Source of the DNA: Clostridium sp.
GTDB lineage: Bacteria > Bacillota > Clostridia > Clostridiales > Clostridiaceae
Direction of reading: 5' to 3'
DNA length: 64,000 nucleotides
NCBI RefSeq assembly: GCF_029258205.1
Contig: NZ_JARHZJ010000026.1
Span: 62,001 to 126,000, forward strand
The translations under genes were made by a program, and so were the position numbers. Numbering within the stretch: the stretch's first letter is position 1; the number at the start of each line of letters is the position of its first letter. This document shows, one piece after another, positions 1 to 9,550 of the stretch. The notes below the pieces were generated by a model that was given only the letters and a program-made list of their open reading frames with translations, made no database searches and was not told where the DNA came from.

Positions 1-330
1 AATTTATTATATGAAAGAAAGGATTTTGTTTTATCCTTTCCTGAACTTAAAAATAAAAATATATCAGTTTTTAATAAAGTTACTTTTGAACTTAAAAATT
101 TGAAAATAAGTATTTATATAAAAGGTAAACTAGTTTTATTAAAGAGTATAAAAAATTCTAATGTTATTGAAGCTATAGAAGAGAGTCTTAAAAGTATAGA
201 GAATGATTTTAGAATATCTGTAAAAGACTTTACTTTTAAAATCCAGAAAGAGTATTTAACAGAAGAAGTAAAAGAATGGTTTAATGGTTTAAAATTAAAT
301 GAGATTAGAGGTGAGGACAATTTATATTAA
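1..330 (+). CDS. 5'-truncated CDS, probable pilus-assembly (PilM-like position) protein C-terminus
   Basis: Frame 1 is open from base 1 (NLLYERKDFVLSFPELKNKN...) through the listed ORF; followed by two overlapping small single-TM proteins, a PilM-N-O-like layout. Confidence 0.5.
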   Translation, partial: NLLYERKDFVLSFPELKNKNISVFNKVTFELKNLKISIYIKGKLVLLKSIKNSNVIEAIEESLKSIENDFRISVKDFTFKIQKEYLTEEVKEWFNGLKLNEIRGEDNLY

Positions 331-739
331 AAAATATAAAAAATTTTTACCAATTGAATATGTAGATGAATATAACAAAAAAATAAAGAAAAAGCTAACT
401 ATATACATATTACTTTTATTAGTATTTAATTTGTTTTTTTATGGAAAAATTAAGACTGAAGATAATAAAATAGAAAATTATTTAAGTGAAACAAATGTAG
501 TTGATAGTGAAAAGTCTTTAGACGAAGGGTTTTTAGAAGATATAAATAAGTTAAAGAAAATAATTGAAGGAGGAAAAATATTGAATTTAAATCTAGAGAG
601 AAAAAGTTTTGAAGTAGAAGTCAATAGTAATTATAAAAATTCTGTTATTAATGATATTAATAACATCAATGGAAGAGTAGAAGATATAAGATTAAATGAA
701 TCTAATAATACTTATATACTAAGAGGAGAATTAATTTGA
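299..739 (+). CDS. Single-TM protein, PilN-like by position
   Basis: ORF with one N-terminal hydrophobic helix (TIYILLLLVFNLFFYG); overlaps upstream and downstream genes. Confidence 0.5.
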   Translation: MRLEVRTIYIKKYKKFLPIEYVDEYNKKIKKKLTIYILLLLVFNLFFYGKIKTEDNKIENYLSETNVVDSEKSLDEGFLEDINKLKKIIEGGKILNLNLERKSFEVEVNSNYKNSVINDINNINGRVEDIRLNESNNTYILRGELI

Positions 740-1086
740 AAAAGTTAAAATTAGATGTAACTTTAGCTAATATTTTAATAGTTATTTTATTGATACAAGG
801 CATAGATCTCTTCAACTTAAGAAATTATGAACTTCCAGTAGTAAAAAATTCTATGGAAGAAGATAAAGATTTAAATACAGTATTAAAAAATATAGAAAAT
901 AAAGATTGTACTGTTTTACAATTTGAATATAAAGATGGATGGACAGGTGAAGTTTTGTTCAGAGGTTCTTTAGAGGATTTGATTAATTATGTGAACTTAT
1001 TAAAAAATAATAATATTCATATAAAAAATTATAAAATAGAAAAATCGGAAGAATTAAAGTGCTTTTTAGAGCTTAAGGTTGTATAG
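736..1086 (+). CDS. Small single-TM protein, PilO-like by position
   Basis: TTG-start ORF overlapping the previous stop; N-terminal hydrophobic segment. Confidence 0.45.
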   Translation: MKKLKLDVTLANILIVILLIQGIDLFNLRNYELPVVKNSMEEDKDLNTVLKNIENKDCTVLQFEYKDGWTGEVLFRGSLEDLINYVNLLKNNNIHIKNYKIEKSEELKCFLELKVV

Positions 1087-1256
1087 TCTTGTAAATTTAA
1101 TGAAAATAATTGCATTTATTATTAGCTTTTGATAAAATATGATTGTTGTTTTACACTTTAAATAGTAAATAAGTAACAAGGTAACTCTAGAGGGTATTAA
1201 TTTATCTTAAAGGGTTATAATATAAAATGAATTAATAGATTTTGGAGGGATACTTA

Positions 1257-1814
1257 ATGATATCAGGAAGTGATTTAAGAAAAGGAACTACTTTTGAACT
1301 GGATGGACAAGTATACACAGTTATAGACTTTTTACACGTTAAACCAGGAAAAGGTGCTGCTTTCGTTAGAACTAAATTAAGAAACGTTATAATGGGTGGT
1401 GTTACAGACAGAACTTTCAACCCAACTGATAAATTACAAGAAGCTATAATCGAAAGAAAAGAAATGCAATACCTTTATTCAGATGGAGAATTATACTACT
1501 TCATGGATCAAGAGACTTTCGAGCAAATTCCTTTAAACCATGAAAAAGTTGAAGATGCTATAAAATTCTTAAAAGAAAACATGAACGCTGTAATCAAATT
1601 CTACAAAGGAGAAGCTTTCTCAGTAGAAGCTCCAAACTTTGTTGAGTTATTAATAACTGAGTGTGAACCAAGTGTTAAAGGAAACACTGCTACTACAGCT
1701 ATGAAAACTGCAGTTGTTGAAACTGGTGCAACAGTTATGGTTCCTATGTTCGTTGAAGAAGGAAACACTATAAGAATAGATACTAGAACTGGCGAGTACA
1801 TGGAAAGAGTTTAA
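1257..1814 (+). CDS. efp: Translation elongation factor P
   Basis: [43 protein letters not shown] is classical EF-P; start at 1257 preceded by ggaggg. Confidence 0.97.
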   Translation: MISGSDLRKGTTFELDGQVYTVIDFLHVKPGKGAAFVRTKLRNVIMGGVTDRTFNPTDKLQEAIIERKEMQYLYSDGELYYFMDQETFEQIPLNHEKVEDAIKFLKENMNAVIKFYKGEAFSVEAPNFVELLITECEPSVKGNTATTAMKTAVVETGATVMVPMFVEEGNTIRIDTRTGEYMERV

Positions 1815-1919
1815 TAAAAAACTCGATTTAAATGTATTTAAGTCAAATTTATCTAGTGAATATAGATAAAAATAAATTTATGCTAAGCTTTTGAAGCTTA
1901 GCATATTTAATATAAGGAA

Positions 1920-2291
1920 GTGATTTCAGTGAAGGATATTAAAAATAATATTAGCAACTTACTTAAAGCTATGGATAAAAACACTGAGTTAGATAAAGAA
2001 TTTAAGGATTCCTTACTTAATGTAATTTCATCTTTAGTTGATAAGGTTGAAGAGTTACAAGTTAATGTTGAAACTTTAGATGAAAATGTAAATCTACTAA
2101 ATGATGATTTAAGTGGAGTACAGGATGAACTTTTTGAAGAGCTAACTTTAGAAGAGCTTGAAGAATATGATGATGAATATTGTGAAGTAGTTTGTGATAA
2201 ATGTCATAAGCCTATATACATAGAAAAAGATATATTAAACAGATCTGAAAGTATACCTTGTCCTTATTGTGGAAATGAATTTGAAGTTTAA
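1920..2291 (+). CDS. CD1247-type zinc-ribbon protein
   Basis: Acidic coiled region followed by CDKCHKPIYIEKD...CPYCGNEFEV. Confidence 0.75.
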   Translation: MISVKDIKNNISNLLKAMDKNTELDKEFKDSLLNVISSLVDKVEELQVNVETLDENVNLLNDDLSGVQDELFEELTLEELEEYDDEYCEVVCDKCHKPIYIEKDILNRSESIPCPYCGNEFEV

Positions 2292-2328
2292 TAAACTGTG
2301 CCTTATAAAAGGTACAGTTTATTTTTTT
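2290..2328 (+). terminator. Intrinsic terminator
   Basis: AATAAACTGTgCCTTATAAAAGGtACAGTTTATTTTTTT. Confidence 0.85.
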
Positions 2329-2340
2329 ATCCAAAATTAG

Positions 2341-2463
2341 AAAATAGTTAGAATAGTTTTTTATGTAAAGTAATACATTTAAATATATTCAAAAAAGATG
2401 TACCAAAAAGATTTATTATTTTAAAAATAATTAGAATAATTTCTTATGTAAACTAATAAATTT
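2341..2463. repeat. Two near-identical 40-nt direct repeats (2341-2380 and 2424-2463)
   Basis: aaaatagttagaatagttttttatgtaaagtaatacattt versus aaaataattagaataatttcttatgtaaactaataaattt. Confidence 0.8.
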
Positions 2464-2485
2464 TAATAGAAAGGGAGGAGGTACT

Positions 2486-3370
2486 TTGAAAGAAATATTT
2501 GCTGTATTACCAGAAAAGATAAATTCTTGTTTAAAAGACAAAAGTAATTTAAGTAAATTACAAGAGATTAGAGTTAAGGTTGGAAAGCCTCTTAACATAG
2601 TTTTAGATAATACAGAAACAATTTTCAATTATGTAATAACGAGAGAGGATGTTAAAACCATAATTCAAAAAATAAGTAACTACTCTTTATATGCTTTTGA
2701 GGAGGATATAAGACAAGGATATATAACTATCCAAGGAGGACATAGAGTTGGATTGGCAGGTCAATGTGTAATAGAAGATAATTGTATTAAAACTATTAGG
2801 AATATAACTTCTTTAAATATAAGAGTTTGTAGAGAAATATTAGGTTGTTCAAATAGTTTAATGAATAGCTTAGTAGAAAATAATAGAGTGAATAATACTT
2901 TAATAATATCTCCACCTAAATGTGGTAAAACCACACTTTTAAGAGATATTACAAGAAATATATCTAATGGAATTTCTCAAATTGGTTTTAAGGGGAAGAG
3001 AACAGTTGTAATTGATGAAAGAAGTGAAATAGCTGCTTGTTACAATGGAATTCCCCAAATGAATGTAGGAATAAGAACTGATGTATATGATAATTGTATA
3101 AAAAGTGAAGGTATGATGATGGCCGTAAGAGGGCTTTCACCAGAAGTTATTATATGTGATGAGATTGGAACTTATAAAGATATGGAAGGATTAATGATGG
3201 CATATAATTCAGGAGTTAGTATTATAGCTACCTTGCATGGAAGAAATATTGAAGAATTGTATAAGAGACCTGTTTTTAGGGAAGTTGTAAAAAATAATAT
3301 AATAAATAAAGTTGTAGTTCTTAGCGCTAAAAAAGGAATTGGAACTATTGAAGGTATATATAATGTTTAA
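2486..3370 (+). CDS. spoIIIAA: Stage III sporulation ATPase SpoIIIAA
   Basis: GHRVGLAGQ, Walker A PPKCGKTTLLRD; first gene of the AA-AH series. Confidence 0.95.
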   Translation: MKEIFAVLPEKINSCLKDKSNLSKLQEIRVKVGKPLNIVLDNTETIFNYVITREDVKTIIQKISNYSLYAFEEDIRQGYITIQGGHRVGLAGQCVIEDNCIKTIRNITSLNIRVCREILGCSNSLMNSLVENNRVNNTLIISPPKCGKTTLLRDITRNISNGISQIGFKGKRTVVIDERSEIAACYNGIPQMNVGIRTDVYDNCIKSEGMMMAVRGLSPEVIICDEIGTYKDMEGLMMAYNSGVSIIATLHGRNIEELYKRPVFREVVKNNIINKVVVLSAKKGIGTIEGIYNV

Positions 3371-3518
3371 TGATATTTAACATAATAAAATTAATTTTTC
3401 ATAGATCTTTTATAAAGAGTAGTTATATATTTTTTAAAATTGAATGTTTAAAATATTAAGCTAAAAGGTATAAAAATAACATATATATTATCAAAGTTAT
3501 CTTTAATAGGAGGATAAA

Positions 3519-4034
3519 ATGAAAATTTTTTTTCTGCTTATTATAGTTCTGCTTAGCTCCTTAATTGGATACCTATATGGAGAAGGATTTAGAAATAGAC
3601 TTTTACAACTTAGAGAGTTAAAAAGAGCTTTAATAGATTTTGAAAATGATATTGTTTATACTTATACTCCTTTACCAGAGAGTATAGAGAGTATAGCCTT
3701 AAAAGCTAAAAGTCCAATAAAAGAGTTATTTGATGAAATTTCTTTAAAATTAAAAAATAATCAAGTGGAAAATGTATATATGGCTTTTAAAGAAAGTATA
3801 AATGAACATAAGAAAGAAATGAATCTAATGAATAAGGATTTTGAAATTTTATTAGATCTTTCAAAGTCTTTAGGAGAAACCAATGTAGAGGGACAAATTA
3901 AGATATTTAATTTAGCAAAAGAAAAGCTAGATATAGAATTAGAAGTAGCTGAAGATGAGTGTAATAAAAATACTAAGATATATAGATGTTTAGGCGTTGC
4001 AATAGGTGCAATGATAGCTATTTTTCTTGTTTAG
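3519..4034 (+). CDS. spoIIIAB: Stage III sporulation protein SpoIIIAB
   Basis: Size, TM pattern, position, LRELKRALIDFENDIVYTYTPLPE. Confidence 0.93.
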   Translation: MKIFFLLIIVLLSSLIGYLYGEGFRNRLLQLRELKRALIDFENDIVYTYTPLPESIESIALKAKSPIKELFDEISLKLKNNQVENVYMAFKESINEHKKEMNLMNKDFEILLDLSKSLGETNVEGQIKIFNLAKEKLDIELEVAEDECNKNTKIYRCLGVAIGAMIAIFLV

Positions 4035-4108
4035 TCTAATAGATTTTTAGGAAAGAAATTTTGATTTTGGACTATTTATAAGAGTTAAGTTTTAGGGGGA
4101 GGCCATAT

Positions 4109-4306
4109 ATGTCGGATTTATCTTTGATTTTTCAGATTGCAGGAGTTGGTATAGTGCTTGTTATACTAGATAAAGTTCTTGAACAAAGTGGAAAAAAGGA
4201 ATATGCAACTTTAGCGAATATAGTTGGGGTAGTGATAATACTTACTATGATGATTCAACTTATAAGTAGATTATTTTCTTCTGTTAAATCTATGTTTTTA
4301 TTTTAA
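4109..4306 (+). CDS. spoIIIAC: Stage III sporulation protein SpoIIIAC
   Basis: 65-aa two-TM protein, AGVGIVLVILDKVLEQSGKKEYA. Confidence 0.95.
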   Translation: MSDLSLIFQIAGVGIVLVILDKVLEQSGKKEYATLANIVGVVIILTMMIQLISRLFSSVKSMFLF

Positions 4307-4392
4307 TAGATTTATGAAATACATTCAGAAGGGGGTGGCTATGACAGTAATCTAAGGTTCAAATAAAGAAAAGATTACTGGCAAAATTAAAT

Positions 4393-4779
4393 ATGGATAT
4401 AGTTATACAAGTAATAAGTTTTGTACTCATAAGTTTGTTTTTATATCTCGTCTTACAAGATAATAAGAGCACCTTTGCAGTTTTTCTTCTTTTAGGAGCT
4501 GGCATAGTAATTTTTCTTTTTGTAATGCCTTATGTTAATGAAATAATAGTATTTATGCAGGATATAGCAAGAGAGTCTGGAATGGATTCATCATATATTG
4601 CTATAGTTATGAAAATTATTGCCATAGCATATCTTTCTACTTTTTGTAGTTATATATGTAATGATGCAGGGGTCACATTACTAGGTAAGAAGGTAGAGTT
4701 TACAGGAAAAATCATGATTCTCTTATTAGCTATACCAATAATGGCTAATATTTTGAATTCTATTTTAAGTATAATGTAG
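4393..4779 (+). CDS. spoIIIAD: Stage III sporulation protein SpoIIIAD
   Basis: Multi-TM protein in operon position. Confidence 0.94.
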   Translation: MDIVIQVISFVLISLFLYLVLQDNKSTFAVFLLLGAGIVIFLFVMPYVNEIIVFMQDIARESGMDSSYIAIVMKIIAIAYLSTFCSYICNDAGVTLLGKKVEFTGKIMILLLAIPIMANILNSILSIM

Positions 4780-4789
4780 GAGCTAAGAT

Positions 4790-5962
4790 ATGAAAAAGTT
4801 AATAAACATAATATTATTATCTCTTATCTTTGTATTTTGCTTTAACTTAAAAGTTTTGGCGAATGATAACTTAGAGAGTTCAAAAGAAAAAATAGACAAT
4901 GACTCAAGAATAGAAAGATTTTATGATTATATAAATAATTTAGAAACAGAAGAAGATATATTAGGTAATATGTCTGCTAAGGAATATATAATGAATTATT
5001 TAGAAAATGGAGAAGATCCAATAACATTAAAGAAAATAGGGGCTTCAATACTTAGCTATATGTTTAGAGAACTTAACATAGTTTTAAAGTTTATCGCTTC
5101 AATATTAGTAATTGCCCTTTTAAGTGCCTTGCTTAAAAATTTACAAGATGCTTTTAATATTGAAGAGGGAGTAACACAGGTAGCATTTTTTGCTTGCTAT
5201 GCCCTACTTATAATGCTTTTAACTAAAAGTTTCTTTATATCTCTTAACTTAGGAAAAGAAGTCCTAACTTCAATTATAGATTTTATGAATGTTATTGTTC
5301 CTGTTATTGTAATGCTTATAGCTACATCAGGTGGAGTAACATCAGCTGTTACTATAGACCCAATAGTACTAGGAGCAGTTTCTATAACTCCTAGAATTTA
5401 CACATACTTTTTATTCCCATTAATACTAGCATATTTTACATTACAGTTTGTTAATAATCTTTCTAGCGAATTTAAAATAGAGAGAATGTGTACTTTTATA
5501 AAACAGCTTGTTATGATATCTCAAGGATTTATATTGACAATATTTATTGGAATATTAACTTTAAGAGGAATGACTTCAGATACCTTAGATGCAGTAGCTG
5601 TAAAAACAGTTAAGTTTGCTGTAGATAATTTTGTACCTATAGTGGGAAAAGCATTTTCAGATGCAGTAACAACAGTAGCAGGATATTCTTTAGCATTGAA
5701 AAGTGTAATAACTTCTTTAGGAGTAATAGTTCTAGTTGTAATTGTAATTTATCCAATAATAAAAATAGGTCTTATGGCTATATGTTTTAAACTTACGTCA
5801 GCAGTTATTGAGCCTGTTGTCGATTCAAAGATTTCTAGCAGTGTAGAAACCGTTGGAGAAGCATTATTTATGATAATGTCATGCATAATAAGTGTAAGTA
5901 TAATGTTCTTTATTATGGTATCTATGATGGCTACGGCAGGTAATTTTATTGTAGGAGGATAG
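4790..5962 (+). CDS. spoIIIAE: Stage III sporulation protein SpoIIIAE
   Basis: Signal peptide, large polytopic protein, operon position. Confidence 0.95.
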   Translation: MKKLINIILLSLIFVFCFNLKVLANDNLESSKEKIDNDSRIERFYDYINNLETEEDILGNMSAKEYIMNYLENGEDPITLKKIGASILSYMFRELNIVLKFIASILVIALLSALLKNLQDAFNIEEGVTQVAFFACYALLIMLLTKSFFISLNLGKEVLTSIIDFMNVIVPVIVMLIATSGGVTSAVTIDPIVLGAVSITPRIYTYFLFPLILAYFTLQFVNNLSSEFKIERMCTFIKQLVMISQGFILTIFIGILTLRGMTSDTLDAVAVKTVKFAVDNFVPIVGKAFSDAVTTVAGYSLALKSVITSLGVIVLVVIVIYPIIKIGLMAICFKLTSAVIEPVVDSKISSSVETVGEALFMIMSCIISVSIMFFIMVSMMATAGNFIVGG

Positions 5963-5967
5963 AAAAA

Positions 5968-6525
5968 ATGGAATTTTTAAAAAATTGGATTTCAACACTT
6001 TGTGTTGTTATAGTCATCATATCTATTGCTCATATAATTTTACCTAATTCTTCGATAAAAAAACATGTTAAGTTTGCATTTTCATTAATAATACTTTCTG
6101 TAATGTTATCACCAATAATAGGGCTTTTGACTTTGAATAAGGATATAGATGAAACTGTTTTTGAGGATAAAATAAGTTATGTTGGAATAGAAGATAAAGA
6201 AAAAAAGTCATTGTATGATGAAGAGTCCATTTTAAAAAGTGTTGAGAAAAACTTAGAAAAGTCATTAAAAGATGAATTCTATGAGAATGAATTTGGGGTT
6301 AATTTAATTGGAAAGATAGATTTTGATGAAGTGAAATTTAATATTGAAAAAGCAGAAATTACAGTTTTAGATAAAAAAAAAGTAAAAAAAGTAGATAAGG
6401 TTGTTGTTGGAAAAGAAATGGTTAATAAAGAAGAGGAAAAAGATTCTTTTTTAGAAAAAATTGAAAAATTTGTTGAAAAGGAACTTGAAATTTCTCATGA
6501 AAATATAATTGTTTCATATGCATAG
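5968..6525 (+). CDS. spoIIIAF: Stage III sporulation protein SpoIIIAF
   Basis: Two N-terminal TMs and soluble domain, operon position. Confidence 0.93.
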   Translation: MEFLKNWISTLCVVIVIISIAHIILPNSSIKKHVKFAFSLIILSVMLSPIIGLLTLNKDIDETVFEDKISYVGIEDKEKKSLYDEESILKSVEKNLEKSLKDEFYENEFGVNLIGKIDFDEVKFNIEKAEITVLDKKKVKKVDKVVVGKEMVNKEEEKDSFLEKIEKFVEKELEISHENIIVSYA

Positions 6526-6539
6526 GAGGGAATATAAAG

Positions 6540-7145
6540 GTGCTGGGGTTAAAGGATAGAATATCTAAAATTTTAAAACAGAAGAATATTACTAATTTAA
6601 TAATATTACTTTTATTAGTTATAATGATTTATTTAGTTGTGTCATATTTTACAGGTGTAAACAATATAACTAAGAGTGAGAAAACTAATTTAGAAAAAGT
6701 ATCAAAAGAAGATGTCAATAGTAATAGTCAAAAAGATTCAGAGGTTTTAAGTTATCAAGAAAAGCAAGAAAAAGATTTAGAGAGGATATTAGGAAAAATA
6801 AATGGAGTAGGATCAGTAGATGTAGTAATAAACTTTCAAAGTAGTGAAGTAAAAGTACCAGCATTAGATAATTCTTCTCAAAAAAGTACTACAGAAGAAA
6901 CTGATAGCGAAGGAGGAAAAAGAGTTAATTCACAAGAAACAGATGGAGATAAAATAGTTATGTCAAATAGTTCAAATGGAAGTGAACCAGTTATATTAAA
7001 GACAGAAAAACCAGAGGTTTTAGGGGTCATGGTTGTGGCTGAAGGAGCAGAAGATAGCAAAATAAAGTATGAAATAACAAAAGCAATATCAAGCTTATAT
7101 AACATAAGTGTAGATAAGGTAAATGTATTAGCTATGAAAAAATAA
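6540..7145 (+). CDS. spoIIIAG: Stage III sporulation protein SpoIIIAG
   Basis: GTG start, single TM, LERILGKINGVGSVDVVINF and C-terminal ring-building domain. Confidence 0.93.
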   Translation: MLGLKDRISKILKQKNITNLIILLLLVIMIYLVVSYFTGVNNITKSEKTNLEKVSKEDVNSNSQKDSEVLSYQEKQEKDLERILGKINGVGSVDVVINFQSSEVKVPALDNSSQKSTTEETDSEGGKRVNSQETDGDKIVMSNSSNGSEPVILKTEKPEVLGVMVVAEGAEDSKIKYEITKAISSLYNISVDKVNVLAMKK

Positions 7146-7170
7146 AATTGAAATTTATGGAGGGTTCATT

Positions 7171-7668
7171 ATGAATAAAAAACAAGCAGGGATAATTTTA
7201 ACACTTTTAGCATTAATAGTTTGTACTGGAGTTCTAGCAACAAGAGTTAACAATCAAATCAAAGAGAGTATGGGAGAAGTTCCTACAGCTTTTGGAGAAA
7301 ATGATGACAATGCAACTGAAACATCTTCAAATTATTTTTATGAATCAAGAAATTTAAGAGAACAAAAAGATTCTAAAACTATTGATAACTTAAAAGCTAT
7401 AGTAGAAGATAAAAACACTTCAGCAGAGCAAAAAGAAGAAGCTGAAAAAGAATTAACTGAAAAGACTATGGCAAGAGATTATGAAACAAGAATAGAACTT
7501 AGTATAAAGAGTAAAGGTTATGAAGATGTAATATGTTTTATAGATGGTGATAATGCTAAGGTTGTAGTTAAGACTAATGAAGAGTTAACTAAAGAGAAAA
7601 TGGTTGAAATTCAAGATATAGTTATGAATGTATCAAAAGTATATGACGTTGATATAGAAAAAAAATAA
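7171..7668 (+). CDS. spoIIIAH: Stage III sporulation protein SpoIIIAH
   Basis: MNKKQAGIILTLLALIVCTGVLA... with C-terminal SpoIIIAH domain. Confidence 0.94.
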   Translation: MNKKQAGIILTLLALIVCTGVLATRVNNQIKESMGEVPTAFGENDDNATETSSNYFYESRNLREQKDSKTIDNLKAIVEDKNTSAEQKEEAEKELTEKTMARDYETRIELSIKSKGYEDVICFIDGDNAKVVVKTNEELTKEKMVEIQDIVMNVSKVYDVDIEKK

Positions 7669-7672
7669 TTAA

Positions 7673-7717
7673 TTGTATTGTAATTAGTTATTTGCTATAA
7701 TGAACCTATAACTAATT
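7673..7717 (+). promoter_or_regulatory. Putative promoter with palindromic operator upstream of asp23
   Basis: TTGTAT (7673-7678), N17, TATAAT (7696-7701); perfect 10-bp inverted repeat AATTAGTTAT/ATAACTAATT at 7682-7691 and 7708-7717. Confidence 0.55.
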
Positions 7718-7752
7718 AAGTTTCGTGAAGATTAGTAGGAGGGTTCAGCTTT

Positions 7753-8142
7753 ATGAATGAAATGAATAGAGATGAAGCTAACTTAGGTATAGTTAATATA
7801 TCTGATGAAGTTATCGGTGTCGTAGCTGGTATAGCTGCATCTGAGATAGACGGAATACTAGAGATAAATCATAATAATAGCACTGGAATAGGACATAAAT
7901 TTTCAAAGAAAAGTTTAGGTAAGGGCATTAAGGTTAATGTAGAGAATGGTGAAGCTGTTATTGAGATTGGTGTTACTGTTCAATACGGAATTAAGATCCC
8001 TGATGTAGTTTCTCAAGTGCAAGAAAACGTAAGAAGGACTGTTGAAGCTATAACTGGACTTAAGGTGGCACTAGTGAACATATATGTGCAAAACATAATT
8101 ATCTTAAAAGAAGAAGATAAAAATGAAATATTAAAAAAATAG
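7753..8142 (+). CDS. Asp23/Gls24 family envelope stress protein
   Basis: LGIVNISDEVIGVVAGIAASEIDGI...YGIKIPDVVSQVQENVRRTVEAITGL. Confidence 0.95.
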   Translation: MNEMNRDEANLGIVNISDEVIGVVAGIAASEIDGILEINHNNSTGIGHKFSKKSLGKGIKVNVENGEAVIEIGVTVQYGIKIPDVVSQVQENVRRTVEAITGLKVALVNIYVQNIIILKEEDKNEILKK

Positions 8143-8146
8143 TAGT

Positions 8147-8178
8147 CACCCTCTGATTTCAGAGGGTGTTTCATTGTG
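8147..8178 (+). terminator. Intrinsic terminator after asp23
   Basis: CACCCTCTGAttTCAGAGGGTG followed by TTT. Confidence 0.75.
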
Positions 8179-8260
8179 TTAAATCATTAACTATATGATT
8201 AATAATATAAATTAAGACAATAATACTAAATAGAGTATTTTCAAAACATAGGAGGATATA

Positions 8261-8668
8261 ATGAATAGAGTAAAATCAAGAGAATATTTATTACAATTAG
8301 CTTACCAAATGGAAATAACTTCAGAAACTGCATCAGAAACTTTCAATTCTTTTATTGAGAACGAAGATATTTCTAAGGATGATTTAGATTTAGAATACAT
8401 AAAATCAGGATTATTAGGAATAGAAAAAAATAAAGAAAAGTTAGATTCTCTAATACAAAGTCAACTTGTAAAATGGAAATTAAACAGAATTTCAAAAGTT
8501 AACTTATCAATTTTAAGAATTTCTACATATGAAATGTTATTTACAGATGATATACCAGGAAAGGTATCAATAAATGAAGCTATTGAATTATGTAAAAAAT
8601 ATTCAGATAATAAATCAGTTTCATTTATAAATGGAGTTTTAGATAAAGTATATAAGAATATTCAATAA
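8261..8668 (+). CDS. nusB: Transcription antitermination factor NusB
   Basis: SREYLLQLAYQMEIT...INGVLDKVYKNI. Confidence 0.95.
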   Translation: MNRVKSREYLLQLAYQMEITSETASETFNSFIENEDISKDDLDLEYIKSGLLGIEKNKEKLDSLIQSQLVKWKLNRISKVNLSILRISTYEMLFTDDIPGKVSINEAIELCKKYSDNKSVSFINGVLDKVYKNIQ

Positions 8669-8715
8669 GGATAAAATTTATATTTACTAGAATTATAGAT
8701 TTGGAGGGGCAGGTA

Positions 8716-9549
8716 ATGGATAAGATTTTAAGCGGAAAAACAGTGGCTATAGACATAAAGGGGCAAATTAAGAGTTATACAGAGAAATTAAAAGCTTCTG
8801 GAAAGTCTTTAAAGATATCGTCTATACTAGTTGGGGATGATGGAGGCTCAGTATATTACCAAAACTTCCAAGAAAAATTAGCTAATAATTTAGGAATAGA
8901 TTTTGAGAAGATAAAACTAGATGAAAGTATTTCAGAAGAAAATCTAAAACTTAAGATAGAAGAGTTAAATAAAGATGATAGTGTAAATGGAATAATGCTT
9001 TTATTACCTTTACCAAAGCATATTGATGAGAGAGAAGTTACAAATTTAATAGATGTAGATAAAGACTTAGATTGTCTTTCAGATGTAAGTGTAGGTAGAT
9101 TTTATAAGGGAGAGAAGTGTTTTATGCCATGCACACCAAACAGTGTAATAACTCTTTTAAAAGCTTATAACATTGAAATTGAGGGGAAAGAAGTTGTTAT
9201 TATTGGAAGAAGTAATATAGTTGGTAAACCTCTTTTTCAAATGTTTTTAAATGAAAATGCTACAGTAACTGTATGTCATTCAAGAACTAAGAACTTAAAA
9301 GAAGTTTGCAAGAGAGCTGACATATTAGTAGTAGCTATTGGAAGGGCTAATTTCATAGATTCTTCTTATGTTAGAGAAGGAGCGGTTGTTATTGATGTAG
9401 GAACTAGTGAGGTTAATGGTAAAATAACTGGAGATGTTAATTTTGATGATGTTTATGAAAAAGTATCATTAATTACACCAGTTCCAGGAGGCGTAGGGTC
9501 TTTAACTACGACTCTTCTTTTAAAAAATGTTTGTAAGGAGTTAGATTAG
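8716..9549 (+). CDS. folD: Bifunctional methylenetetrahydrofolate dehydrogenase/cyclohydrolase
   Basis: VVIIGRSNIVGKPLFQM, TPVPGGVGSLTTTLL; start at 8716. Confidence 0.96.
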   Translation: MDKILSGKTVAIDIKGQIKSYTEKLKASGKSLKISSILVGDDGGSVYYQNFQEKLANNLGIDFEKIKLDESISEENLKLKIEELNKDDSVNGIMLLLPLPKHIDEREVTNLIDVDKDLDCLSDVSVGRFYKGEKCFMPCTPNSVITLLKAYNIEIEGKEVVIIGRSNIVGKPLFQMFLNENATVTVCHSRTKNLKEVCKRADILVVAIGRANFIDSSYVREGAVVIDVGTSEVNGKITGDVNFDDVYEKVSLITPVPGGVGSLTTTLLLKNVCKELD

Positions 9550-9550
9550 A

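Noticed and set aside
114-320. Antisense and overlapping minus-strand ORFs (for example 114-320, 1232-1420, 10255-10611, 40510-40971)
   Set aside because: All are shadows of convincing plus-strand genes, with low-complexity hydrophobic translations and no RBS.
6068-6265. Minus-strand hydrophobic ORF in spoIIIAF as a toxin
   Set aside because: Entirely within spoIIIAF, no promoter, RBS or antitoxin context.
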